Positions 15,754 to 22,522 of a stretch of DNA of 29,587 bases are shown here, piece by piece. The notes under the pieces were generated by a model. It did no database searches. It was not told where the DNA came from and saw nothing but the letters and a program-made list of their open reading frames with translations. The position numbers were made by a program, and so were the translations under genes. How positions within the stretch are numbered: position 1 is the stretch's first letter; each line of letters opens with the position of its first letter. Source of the stretch: Deltaproteobacteria bacterium (GTDB taxonomy: Bacteria > Desulfobacterota > Syntrophia > Syntrophales > Smithellaceae); the NCBI GenBank assembly GCA_009668925.1, contig SBEK01000024.1, positions 1 to 29,587 of the forward strand, read 5' to 3'.

Positions 15754-18700
15754 TTATTTCACCCTGCCGATGGGAAAATTGGCGCCCGTCTGGATCGTGG
15801 GCGTCTGCTGCCGTTTAAAGACTTCCTCGGAAAGTCGCACCACGTTCTCTTCGGTATAGTCAGCCAGGCCGAGCACCGTGATGAATCCGTCATTCTTGAT
15901 ATCCGCCTTGCCCCGCATTCCTTCCAGGAGCACATAGGTGAACAGGCCGTGCCCCTTGTATCCTTCCAGCGCCTGCTGACTGTCGGATGATGCGGAAAAA
16001 ACCGCGGAGCCGATCGACCGCTGCAAAAGCTTCACGGCGGTCGACTCGGTAAGCCCCCTCGTCTGCGCGAGGAGCGCAATCTGCACTTCCTTGCCGCCTT
16101 TTCCGGCATTGCACGTATCCAGGATGACGAGTTTCTTCTGGGCGGGAATGCTCCCGATGAGAGAGCCGAGCTCCCTCTGGCTGATGGCGTCCCGGCCGAT
16201 ATGGCGCGAGGACAGAAGAAGCACGTTGCTCGTGAGCAGGAAATACTGCTCATCATTATCTACAACGTCCACGATCCCGTGGGAGGCGTTGTAAAACACA
16301 AAGAGGTCATTGGGTTTGACCTTCAGCCGCAAATCCGCAAAGGCGCGGCTGATGGCCTCCTTGCTGGTCTGCTCAACCGTCGTGAGGGTTTGAATATCCG
16401 TCTTGCCAAAGAGCGGTGAAGCGGTTTTCTGCAGGGTTTCGGCAAACGCCAGGGCGTCCGGCACGGCATAGGTCAGGGCAATGGATTTATTTTTGTATTC
16501 GTTGATGCCCACGACCAGGGCATAGAGATTGGGCCGGGTCATGGCTGCCCTGGAGAGGACTCTCACCACGGCGGGACTCGACTCCATCGAGCCTTCCCGG
16601 TTCATCGCCAGGGCCTTGATCTCGTTTGCGCCGTCCACCAGCGCCAGGGTGAAAGAAAGGGATTTCTCGCGAACCGATTCTTTCTCTTTGACCGTCAGAC
16701 CCCGGGTTTCATTGGCCACCTGCGAACCGTTCACATAAATTTTGACATCTCCGATGCCGCCACCGTTGTCCGCAATCGTGAGCGATAGGGTGACGCTGTC
16801 TTTGTCCACCGTGCTTCCGGAAACCGGCGATATGATTTGCACCGTGGGCGCATTTTTTCGAATCAGCACATCGCCCAGGCTCTCGCCCCGGGGAAGTTCT
16901 TTTCCGGCCAGGACAAGCGAGATGAGCTCCGGACGGTAGAACCCGGCATAAAACTGATCCACGCCGTAGACGCTTCCCCTGACGCGGACATTGAGGTGCG
17001 AGGCGCCTGCGGGAGAGGCATTAAAAAATCCGTCGGGGGTGATCGCCGCCCATTCTCCATCGTTGAATCCCACCAGCTGAATCAGTTCTTTACCGGAGGC
17101 GACATTCCATATTCGGGTTGTCCCATTGCTCCCGCCGGAAAAGGCGTATCGTCCATCAGGGTTAAAAGCGGCGGCGCCGACGGCGTCCGTATGCCCCGCA
17201 AATGTTTTGACGGCCCTGCCGCTCGCTCTGTCCCAAAGCTTGACGCCGTCATTGCCCCCGGAAAGGATCTGGAGGCCGTCTGGCGAAAAGGCGACGGAAT
17301 TGACCCAACCGGCATGCCCCCGAAATGTTCTGACTTCCCGGCCTGCTTCCACATCCCAAAGCTTCAGCGTGTGATCGGCGCTGCCGGAGAGTGCATAGCG
17401 GCCATCCGGCGAAAAGGCCACAGCATTGACATAGCCCGTATGCCCCGTAAACGTTCTGATCTCTTTGCCGCCTGCGATGTCCCACAGCTTCAGGGTTTTG
17501 TCGTAACTTCCGGAAAGGCCGTACTTCCCGTCCGGGCTGACGGCCGCGGAAACAACCCAGCCCGTATGACCCGGAAATGTTTTGATGGCCCGACCGGAGG
17601 CCGCGTCCCACCACACCAGAGTTTTGTCGCCGCTGCCGGAGAGGATATTTTTTCCGTCCGGACTGAAAGCGATGGCAAAAGCTCCATAGGTATGTCCCGA
17701 AAACGTTCTGATTTCCCTGCCTGCGGCCACGTCCCAGAGCTTCAGGGTTTTGTCATAACTGCACGAAAGGGCCTGCTTCCCGTCCGGACTGAAAGCAGCG
17801 CGGACAGCCTCCTGGGTGTGCCCCCGGAAGGTTTTGATCTGCCGGCCGGAGGCCGCGTCCCACAGCTTCAGCGTTTTATCATAGCTGGCGTACAGCAGGT
17901 ATTTGCCGTCCGGAGAGAAGACGCCGGAGTTAACGGTTGAGGCATGCCCCTGAAATGCTCTGACTTCTTTACCGGAGGTCGCATCCCACAGCTTTAAAGT
18001 TTTGTCGTCGCTTCCAGAGAGCACATAGAGTCCGTCCGGAGAAAAGGCCACGGCATTCACCCAAAACGTGTGCCCCGTAAACGTTTTGATTTCCCGGCCG
18101 CTCGCTATTTCCCAGAGCTTCATGGTGTAGTCATGGCTTCCGGAAAGCGCATACTTGCCGTCGGGGCTCACGGCCACGGAGACGACTCCGCCCGTATGCC
18201 CTGCAAATGTCCGGATCTCTTTGCCGCTCGCGACGTCCCACAGCTTCAGTTTCTTGTCGAAGTCGCCGCCGGAAAGGACGTACCGGCCGTCCGGACTCAC
18301 CGCCACGGAGCTGACATCCATCTGATTCCCTTCGAATGCTTTCACTTCCCTGCCGCTGGCCAGGTTCCACAATTTCAGGGTGGGATTTCGGCCCAGGCTG
18401 CCGGCGAAAGCATACTTGCCGTCGGGACTAAACGCCACGGAGGTCACACCGATCGTGGACGCTTCGATGGTTCTGATCTCCCGGCCGCTGGCCACATCCC
18501 ACAGCTTCAGCGTTTTATCGCCGCTCCCGGAAAGCGCATACTTGCCGTCCGGGCTGAGCGCCACAGAGGTCACATCACCCGTATGTCCCTCGAATGTTCG
18601 CAGAGTCTTGCCGCTCGCCGCATCCCACAGTCTCACCGTTTTGTCGGCGCTCCCGGAAAGGACATGCTTTCCATCCGGGCTGAAAACGATGGAGGCAACC

Positions 18701-18942
18701 TTACCCGTATGCCCCGTCAACGTTCGTACCTCTCTGCCGCTCGCCACGTCCCACAACTTCATTACATGGTCGAAGCTTCCGGATATGGCCTGCCTTCCAT
18801 CGGGACTTACGGCTACGGATTGGATCGAGGAGGCATGCCCCATCTGCACAAAGATCTCCGGCTTTTCCTGAGCGTGGAGAATGCACGGAAGGATCAGCAA
18901 AGCCAGACCGATAAAGCCGATGATTGTTTTCGCAAATCTCAT
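15754..18942 (-). CDS. Secreted WD40-repeat protein with C-terminal caspase-like (peptidase C14) domain
   Basis: This is a large exported protein of about 1062 residues. Numbers below count from the ATG at 18948. A signal peptide (RFAKTIIGFIGLALLILPC, then LHA before Q27) leads to 14 WD40 repeats at residues 37-626, each 41-44 residues with GH...SPDG...SGS.DKTLKLWD. Fourteen repeats fit two seven-bladed propellers. A linker (DGEWAAITPDGFFNASPAG, then QFYAGFYRPELISL) and an Ig-like segment (about 702-800) follow. The caspase-like domain begins near 805 (LYALVVGINEYKN); H890 in YNASHG and C946 in LDTCNAGKGG form the catalytic dyad. The second ATG (18942) has AGGAGG at ideal spacing, while the first almost touches it. 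The cytoplasmic versions of this architecture are known; an export signal on one is less usual. Targets are unknown. Confidence 0.9.
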   Translation of the reverse strand: MRFAKTIIGFIGLALLILPCILHAQEKPEIFVQMGHASSIQSVAVSPDGRQAISGSFDHVMKLWDVASGREVRTLTGHTGKVASIVFSPDGKHVLSGSADKTVRLWDAASGKTLRTFEGHTGDVTSVALSPDGKYALSGSGDKTLKLWDVASGREIRTIEASTIGVTSVAFSPDGKYAFAGSLGRNPTLKLWNLASGREVKAFEGNQMDVSSVAVSPDGRYVLSGGDFDKKLKLWDVASGKEIRTFAGHTGGVVSVAVSPDGKYALSGSHDYTMKLWEIASGREIKTFTGHTFWVNAVAFSPDGLYVLSGSDDKTLKLWDATSGKEVRAFQGHASTVNSGVFSPDGKYLLYASYDKTLKLWDAASGRQIKTFRGHTQEAVRAAFSPDGKQALSCSYDKTLKLWDVAAGREIRTFSGHTYGAFAIAFSPDGKNILSGSGDKTLVWWDAASGRAIKTFPGHTGWVVSAAVSPDGKYGLSGSYDKTLKLWDIAGGKEIRTFTGHTGYVNAVAFSPDGRYALSGSADHTLKLWDVEAGREVRTFRGHAGWVNSVAFSPDGLQILSGGNDGVKLWDRASGRAVKTFAGHTDAVGAAAFNPDGRYAFSGGSNGTTRIWNVASGKELIQLVGFNDGEWAAITPDGFFNASPAGASHLNVRVRGSVYGVDQFYAGFYRPELISLVLAGKELPRGESLGDVLIRKNAPTVQIISPVSGSTVDKDSVTLSLTIADNGGGIGDVKIYVNGSQVANETRGLTVKEKESVREKSLSFTLALVDGANEIKALAMNREGSMESSPAVVRVLSRAAMTRPNLYALVVGINEYKNKSIALTYAVPDALAFAETLQKTASPLFGKTDIQTLTTVEQTSKEAISRAFADLRLKVKPNDLFVFYNASHGIVDVVDNDEQYFLLTSNVLLLSSRHIGRDAISQRELGSLIGSIPAQKKLVILDTCNAGKGGKEVQIALLAQTRGLTESTAVKLLQRSIGSAVFSASSDSQQALEGYKGHGLFTYVLLEGMRGKADIKNDGFITVLGLADYTEENVVRLSEEVFKRQQTPTIQTGANFPIGRVK
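17071..18840 (-). repeat. Coding tandem repeat: 14 WD40 units of about 126 bp
   Basis: The WD40 part of the secreted caspase-like protein is encoded by 14 tandem units with a 126-bp period (123-132 bp). Several units are close in DNA, sharing phrases for SPDGKYALSGS and DKTLKLWDVASGRE, so recent duplication or gene conversion between units is likely. Unit 4 lacks the GH dipeptide and unit 5 has GN instead. The high similarity also produces long antisense open frames across this stretch, which are artefacts. Confidence 0.85.
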
Positions 18943-18999
18943 GCTCATTCCTCCTGAGTTGAAACCGATGCGCGTAAACGAAGTCGGGGCAGCGGCGGG

Positions 19000-19404
19000 T
19001 TACGGCTTCGTTTTGTGCAGGCCGAACCTTGCGGCAACCGCGTACGTGATCCCCGGAATGCCGAGGAAAATGACAAACAAAACGGCGTTCAGCACAGAGG
19101 GCTCGCTGCGGCTGCCCCAAAAGAACGGCCCACCGGTCATCTGCGACCACAGATAAACCAGAGACAAGCCGAAAAGAGCGACGCCGATGAGGCTCCCCAC
19201 AAACTGCCGGACCCGTCCCCATGTTGCACAGGCCAACGTGACGGCGAAACAAAACGCCCCGATCATCGTGGCGAAAAAAGGATCCGCCGCTCCGGAGGCC
19301 GTGGCCACCATAATGAGGCCGAATATTGCGGAAACGGCGCCCAGAAGAATTCGGGAAACGGGACTGAGTCCCTCTTTGATTATCCTCTCGCCCAGTTTAT
19401 ACAT
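19000..19404 (-). CDS. Small integral membrane protein, unknown function
   Basis: This 134-residue protein has four predicted helices: ILLGAVSAIFGLIMVATASG, PFFATMIGAFCFAVTLACATW, FVGSLIGVALFGLSLVYLW and LNAVLFVIFLGIPGITYAV. Short polar loops (RVRQ, SQMTGGPFFWGSRSEPS) connect them. The ATG at 19404 has GAGGATCGGG upstream and lies 12 bp after the preceding membrane-protein gene. The WD40-caspase gene starts 51 bp further on. I recognise no family. Its place between another membrane protein and a secreted double-propeller protein suggests that the operon encodes an envelope complex, but this is inference. Confidence 0.7.
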   Translation of the reverse strand: MYKLGERIIKEGLSPVSRILLGAVSAIFGLIMVATASGAADPFFATMIGAFCFAVTLACATWGRVRQFVGSLIGVALFGLSLVYLWSQMTGGPFFWGSRSEPSVLNAVLFVIFLGIPGITYAVAARFGLHKTKP

Positions 19405-19416
19405 CTTTCCCGATCC

Positions 19417-19983
19417 TCAGGTGAAGATTGCGCCCGACAGCAAAACGAGATCCACCACCACCATGCCGATAATCGCCAGGTAGGCCGCTCCGTTTACGAG
19501 AACAGCCAGCCAGCCTAAGTATTGCAGCCCGAACCCGGCCGCAAGGCCGATCATATAACCTATGATGAGCCCCGCGAGACACAGCAAAAGGCTTGCGAAA
19601 AACGAATAGTGATTGAGCGAGCTTACAAAAATCCCGACGGTCAGCCCCAGAGCTATGAAGAAAAGAAAGCAACCCGCCAGAAAATCTTCGTACGACGGAC
19701 GCCCACCCCAGGCGGACGCTATGCTGTGGATGACGAGGGCGATCGCTCCCGCCGCGCCCAGGCCGCAGGCAATCCATCCGCCGATGGACCCACGTGACAA
19801 AGCAGACGGCGCGCCGACGACGATCAGGACAATGCAGACGGCCAGGACAATATAGAGCTCAACGGGCGAGTGGAAGCCCGTTCCTCTTTGCTCTTGAGAA
19901 CGAAACCGTCTCCAGAGAAACACAGGAAAGAAGCGGATATGAAATTCAATGGACCATACTTTTGGCGGCGCATCAATTTGCAT
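19417..19983 (-). CDS. Multi-pass membrane protein, unknown function
   Basis: This 188-residue protein starts with a soluble, basic and aromatic stretch (KVWSIEFHIRFFPVFLWRRF) and then has five or more helices: VELYIVLAVCIVLIVVGAPS, WIACGLGAAGAIALVIHSIA, FLAGCFLFFIALGLTVGIFV, FFASLLLCLAGLIIGYMIGL and AVLVNGAAYLAIIGMVVVDL. AAGGAGC is placed correctly ahead of the ATG at 19983. The ATG overlaps the stop region of the upstream TPR gene by 11 bp, so the two are translationally coupled. No family is recognised. It is the second gene of the five-gene operon. Confidence 0.72.
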   Translation of the reverse strand: MQIDAPPKVWSIEFHIRFFPVFLWRRFRSQEQRGTGFHSPVELYIVLAVCIVLIVVGAPSALSRGSIGGWIACGLGAAGAIALVIHSIASAWGGRPSYEDFLAGCFLFFIALGLTVGIFVSSLNHYSFFASLLLCLAGLIIGYMIGLAAGFGLQYLGWLAVLVNGAAYLAIIGMVVVDLVLLSGAIFT

Positions 19984-20797
19984 TTTTTGCTCCTTCGGTT
20001 AAGACACAGCTCTGGAGAAACGATGACCATGTTTGATAACTTTCGCGGGCGTCTCCGTAAAGAATTTCGGGCGCTTCTTCTTTCGAAAAAATCGCGGGAA
20101 GCGGTCCGTGGCTGTTCATGTTGAAATTAAATGCCAGAAATCCCCGCGCCAGCGGCAGCACAATAAACTCTTCGTATTGAAATTCTTTCGGCAGATATCT
20201 TCCGTGGTGCTCGTAGTGACCGCCGCTCTCGTATCTGAGTTGTACCCGCCGGGCTTCGCGGTTTCCGATTTTGACGCTGTCCTCGGCGGCAAATTTTCCA
20301 AACAGCCCTTTTAATCGCTCCTGCAGATCCTGAGGCGTTTTGAAAGCAGATCCTTCCAGGCCATAGTAAGTGACTTTGATGTAATGCCGGTAGTTTGTAA
20401 ATTTGAAGCAGGGGTCCGGCCCCAGCCACCGCTCCCGGCAGGGTTCATAGGACCACACGGCGGGCTCCCGGCAGCTAAGCGCGCCGTTTAACGTCACCTT
20501 GACCGCCTTCGCCTTCGCCTGCAGCTCATCATATTTTTTTTCATCGTGCAGACCATAGCGCGAAACATGCGACATCGCGATCAGAACCTCGGCAACTTTC
20601 ACATTCTTTTCACCGTAGAGGCCTTGCGCCAGTTGAAGCAGCTCTTCATAGGCCTTCATCGCTTCGGAATATTTTTCCCGGGCTTCGAGCTTTCCGGCCC
20701 GCCGGGCAAGTTCATCAAAGCCGTCACCTGAGGCCGCCGCAAAATTCGCCCATTGCACAATGAGCAGAATCAGCATCCCGAAACCGATCTTCTTCAT
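19973..20797 (-). CDS. Secreted protein with N-terminal TPR-like helices, first gene of the WD40-caspase operon
   Basis: This 274-residue protein has a signal peptide (KKIGFGMLILLIVQWANFAA) ending around residue 22. Residues about 27-85 look like tetratricopeptide helices (ARRAGKLEAREKYSEAMKAY, then ELLQLAQGLYGEKNVKVAEV), the usual protein-binding scaffold. The rest (about 125-265) is a mixed alpha-beta domain without a known family; VKVTYYGLEGSAFKTPQDLQ and a late GFLAFNFNMNSHG stretch stand out. Four cysteines (in SCREP, EPCRE, DPCFK and QSCVL) may form disulfides. AAGGA precedes the ATG, and a TATGAT box about 40-45 bp upstream may be part of its promoter. It leads the operon and would provide a periplasmic partner for the secreted caspase-like protein. 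Confidence 0.75.
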   Translation of the reverse strand: MKKIGFGMLILLIVQWANFAAASGDGFDELARRAGKLEAREKYSEAMKAYEELLQLAQGLYGEKNVKVAEVLIAMSHVSRYGLHDEKKYDELQAKAKAVKVTLNGALSCREPAVWSYEPCRERWLGPDPCFKFTNYRHYIKVTYYGLEGSAFKTPQDLQERLKGLFGKFAAEDSVKIGNREARRVQLRYESGGHYEHHGRYLPKEFQYEEFIVLPLARGFLAFNFNMNSHGPLPAIFSKEEAPEILYGDARESYQTWSSFLQSCVLTEGAKNAN

Positions 20798-21140
20798 GCA
20801 AAATGTCCTTCGCCCGGATTAGAACGTTCGGTAATATCATAACACATGTCTTTGGTTTCAAAAAAAGAAAAAGCAGGGCTCAAAGACCCGGGAAGAAGGC
20901 TCGGGAAGAATTGCTTTTTGAAAATGAAAAGCCCGCTGACTGTTTTGATCGGTCGGCGCGCAGGGAAAATTCTTTAAGGGTGCCGGCGGAAGGATACCGA
21001 TTGACAAACAATGAAAGACTGCAAGATGAGAGAAGGATTTTTGTGTTGACCGGCGAGGCCGGCCGATCGGCAAAAAAATTTGCCGTCCGGGGGTGAGGAG
21101 CATATACCCCGGGACGGCATTTTTCTTTGGATCTACATGA
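20798..21140. other. 343-bp gene-free stretch between the 3D-domain gene and the TPR gene
   Basis: There is no supported gene. It contains the terminator at 21082-21118. An 8-bp inverted repeat pairs AAAAAGCA (20868-20875) with TGCTTTTT (20912-20919) across 36 bases, and the direct repeat CGGGAAGAA occurs twice inside it. On the minus strand this second structure ends in a T-rich run and could be a backup terminator. The last ~60 bp before 20797 hold the likely promoter of the TPR gene. Confidence 0.5.
21082..21118 (-). terminator. Intrinsic terminator after the 3D-domain gene
   Basis: GCCGTCC and GGACGGC (21082-21088 and 21112-21118) extend through GGGG/CCCC with one bulged G. On the minus strand the stem is followed by AAATTTTTTT, and on the plus strand by ATTTTTCTTT, so it can work in both directions. 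It starts 23 bp past the stop of the 3D-domain gene. Confidence 0.75.
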
Positions 21141-21563
21141 CTAATTCAGAATACGGACATACTTTTCGTTGCCGTTTGATGGATTTAATCCTATCTCGTT
21201 TCCGACCAAAGCATATTTCTGTCTTCCAAATTTTATTGCCTGCTTATACGAAGGCATATAGATGTCGACGTTACCACGATTCTTGCGACTGGTTCGATCC
21301 TTGACGATATAAGTTCCCATACCGCTGATTTCGATTCTGGTTCCTAATTTAAACCCTTTTCTTTCCAGGTCCGGTGAAACAGCCACGATGCCGGTTCTCA
21401 CCATTTCGCCCGAAGCCGTCTTACCTTTGTTGTGGTAACACTCCGTCAGTGTGTACGCTGTAACCGATATTGTTTCTTCGGCCCATAAAGTCCCGGATGA
21501 AATACACAGGATACACACGCCTAAAAGCACAACTCTTGCTACTAATAGGTTTATTCTTGTCAT
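21141..21563 (-). CDS. Secreted 3D-domain protein (double-psi barrel, MltA/YabE type)
   Basis: This 140-residue exported protein has a signal peptide of about 28 residues (VARVVLLGVCILCISSGTLW). The mature part is a single 3D domain, the fold shared by MltA, YabE and RpfB-associated cell-wall lytic enzymes: SVTAYTLTECYHNKGKTASG, then GIVAVSPDLERKGFKLGTRI and GMGTYIVKDRT, NRGNVDIYMP. The three aspartates that name the domain are in VSPD, VKDR and NVDIY. In MltA-type enzymes one of these residues is catalytic, so peptidoglycan glycan cleavage is likely, though not proven for so small a protein. AAGGAGG is at ideal distance from the ATG. It has a strong promoter at 21773-21801 and a ~200-nt leader with several hairpins, which suggests regulation by RNA structure. 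Confidence 0.85.
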   Translation of the reverse strand: MTRINLLVARVVLLGVCILCISSGTLWAEETISVTAYTLTECYHNKGKTASGEMVRTGIVAVSPDLERKGFKLGTRIEISGMGTYIVKDRTSRKNRGNVDIYMPSYKQAIKFGRQKYALVGNEIGLNPSNGNEKYVRILN

Positions 21564-21766
21564 AATGACCTCCTTGTGTTGAAAAGAGCAGAAACACTCT
21601 TTTGCACAGATTGGGTTATGGCTACCTTAGCCTACCCGTAGCTCCTCTATGTAGACACTCCTTCGCAGAGTGGAATAAGCTACTTCGTCCTTATTGTCTC
21701 ATGCTGGTTAATCAGTGGGAAAAAACGTGCAGAAACAGAGCTTAGATAAGAACCGGATTTATTGTT
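21564..21766 (-). promoter_or_regulatory. Structured 5' leader of the 3D-domain gene, possible cis-regulatory RNA
   Basis: The leader between the predicted transcription start and the ATG contains three ordered structures, given here in plus-strand coordinates. GTAGCT (21638-21643) pairs with AGCTAC (21678-21683) and encloses the CACTC/GAGTG hairpin (21656-21660, 21668-21672). GGGT...ACCC encloses GGCTA-CCT-TAGCC (21613-21637). AAAAGAG/CTCTTTT (21582-21588, 21597-21603) ends in UUUU on the RNA just before the ribosome binding site (21569-21575), which would suit an attenuator or sequestering stem. I compared it with the sequence cores I remember for cyclic-di-GMP, c-di-AMP, cobalamin, TPP and manganese riboswitches and found no match. 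Function is inference. Confidence 0.5.
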
Positions 21767-21772
21767 GCGATT

Positions 21773-21801
21773 AGTATATGCAAGCCTCCCTGTGATGTCA
21801 A
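21773..21801 (-). promoter_or_regulatory. Strong sigma-70 promoter of the 3D-domain gene
   Basis: TTGACA (21801 to 21796), a 17-base spacer and TATACT (21778 to 21773) on the minus strand come near to the full consensus. Transcription should start around 21766, about 200 nt before the start codon at 21563. Confidence 0.8.
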
Positions 21802-21988
21802 TCACTCTTTTTGGCCGCGCGGATTTCAATCGGAAGATATTCTATTGATTACGGATTGATAGATTAAAATTTAAATAATTACTTATTTTTTTGATTCCAA
21901 AAAGAAACCCGATTAAATAACTAATGTCATTTGCTTTTCATCAAATGATTTCTTCTTGGGAAAATCGATTGAAAAAAAAGAGTCAAGA

Positions 21989-22176
21989 ACCGCGCAACAT
22001 GCTGTCCAGGCATGAAATGAACGTCATCATATAGAGGCACTGCGGGGCATTGACGCTCGTCCCGCGGAAGCGGGAATCAGCAACCTCGCAACATGCTGCC
22101 GGGATAGAAATGAACGTGATCATATCGCGGCGAGCTGCGGAGAAGTAACGCTCGTCGCGCGCAAGCGAGGTTAAAG
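21989..22176. repeat. Two imperfect tandem repeats of about 94 bp
   Basis: Unit 1 starts ACCGCGCAACATGCTG at 21989 and unit 2 ACCTCGCAACATGCTG at 22083. Both continue with GAAATGAACGT.ATCATAT, then CTGCGG and ACGCTCGTC, and end in a short hairpin with a GNRA-type loop (TCCCGC-GGAA-GCGGGA; CGC-GCAA-GCG). Conservation of the hairpin with changed bases suggests that the RNA or DNA structure matters. No protein is encoded. I do not recognise the family. Confidence 0.6.
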
Positions 22177-22433
22177 AAGATCCGGAAGGATATTAACCGA
22201 ACGAGTCTTCGATGGCTGACATGGGCTGGCGTTGCATATCGATAGGGAGGGCAGAAGATCAATGAGCTGCCGGTGGCCAGTGGCTCTTCGCCATGGACAA
22301 CTTGTCAGGGATCCGGCGCTCATCCGGTGTGATCTTGATCCTGATGGGTGGCTGATGCAGTGAAGACTGACATCGCAACCTAAAGAAACTACGGCAGTGT
22401 GTAGAGATTGTCGACGGCGGTATTTTGGTCAAT

Positions 22434-22454
22434 AAAAAACTGCGCGAAGACGCA
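22434..22454 (-). terminator. Possible terminator after the HD-GYP gene
   Basis: On the minus strand a small hairpin (TGCG/CGCA, loop TCTTCG) is followed by AGTTTTTTATT. It lies about 70 bp past the stop codon of the response regulator gene. The stem is only four base pairs, so the call is weak. Confidence 0.4.
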
Positions 22455-22522
22455 AATTTATTGCCGGGGTATATATTTTTCTCTTGACGGGGGAATTTTA
22501 ATGGGCGCCCCCAATTTCTTCC

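Larger units (their letters stand above)
21802..22522. other. About 720-bp gene-free, partly AT-rich region
   Basis: I find no supported gene between the 3D-gene promoter and the HD-GYP gene. 21840-21980 is very AT-rich. 21989-22176 holds two tandem ~94-bp units, described separately. 22434-22454 looks like a terminator for the HD-GYP gene. Between them, 22260-22360 has a short open stretch on the plus strand with no start signal. Confidence 0.5.

Noticed and set aside
17071..18840. CRISPR-like regular spacing
   Set aside because: The 126-bp period is explained by WD40 coding units; there are no short identical repeats with unique spacers.
16837..18957. Long plus-strand frames of 367 and 295 codons antisense to the WD40 repeats
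   Set aside because: They are mirror images of the regular repeat codons, have no start signals, and their proteins are low-complexity Pro/Arg/Gly-rich repeats. The minus-strand protein fully explains the sequence.
20803..21096. A 97-codon plus-strand frame in the gap before the TPR gene
   Set aside because: It begins at the promoter of the divergent strand, is rich in Lys, Arg and Glu from A-rich DNA, and runs through the terminator stem.
21564..21766. A cyclic-di-GMP or c-di-AMP riboswitch in the 3D-gene leader
   Set aside because: The conserved cores that I know for these classes are absent on the minus strand. The leader is therefore reported as structured RNA of unknown class.
22259..22360. 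Short plus-strand frame with LRH and LDPDGWL, reminiscent of the start of the RNA 2'-phosphotransferase KptA
   Set aside because: The match is about 15 residues with an insertion, the frame stops at once, and no further KptA motif follows in any frame. Chance similarity cannot be excluded.
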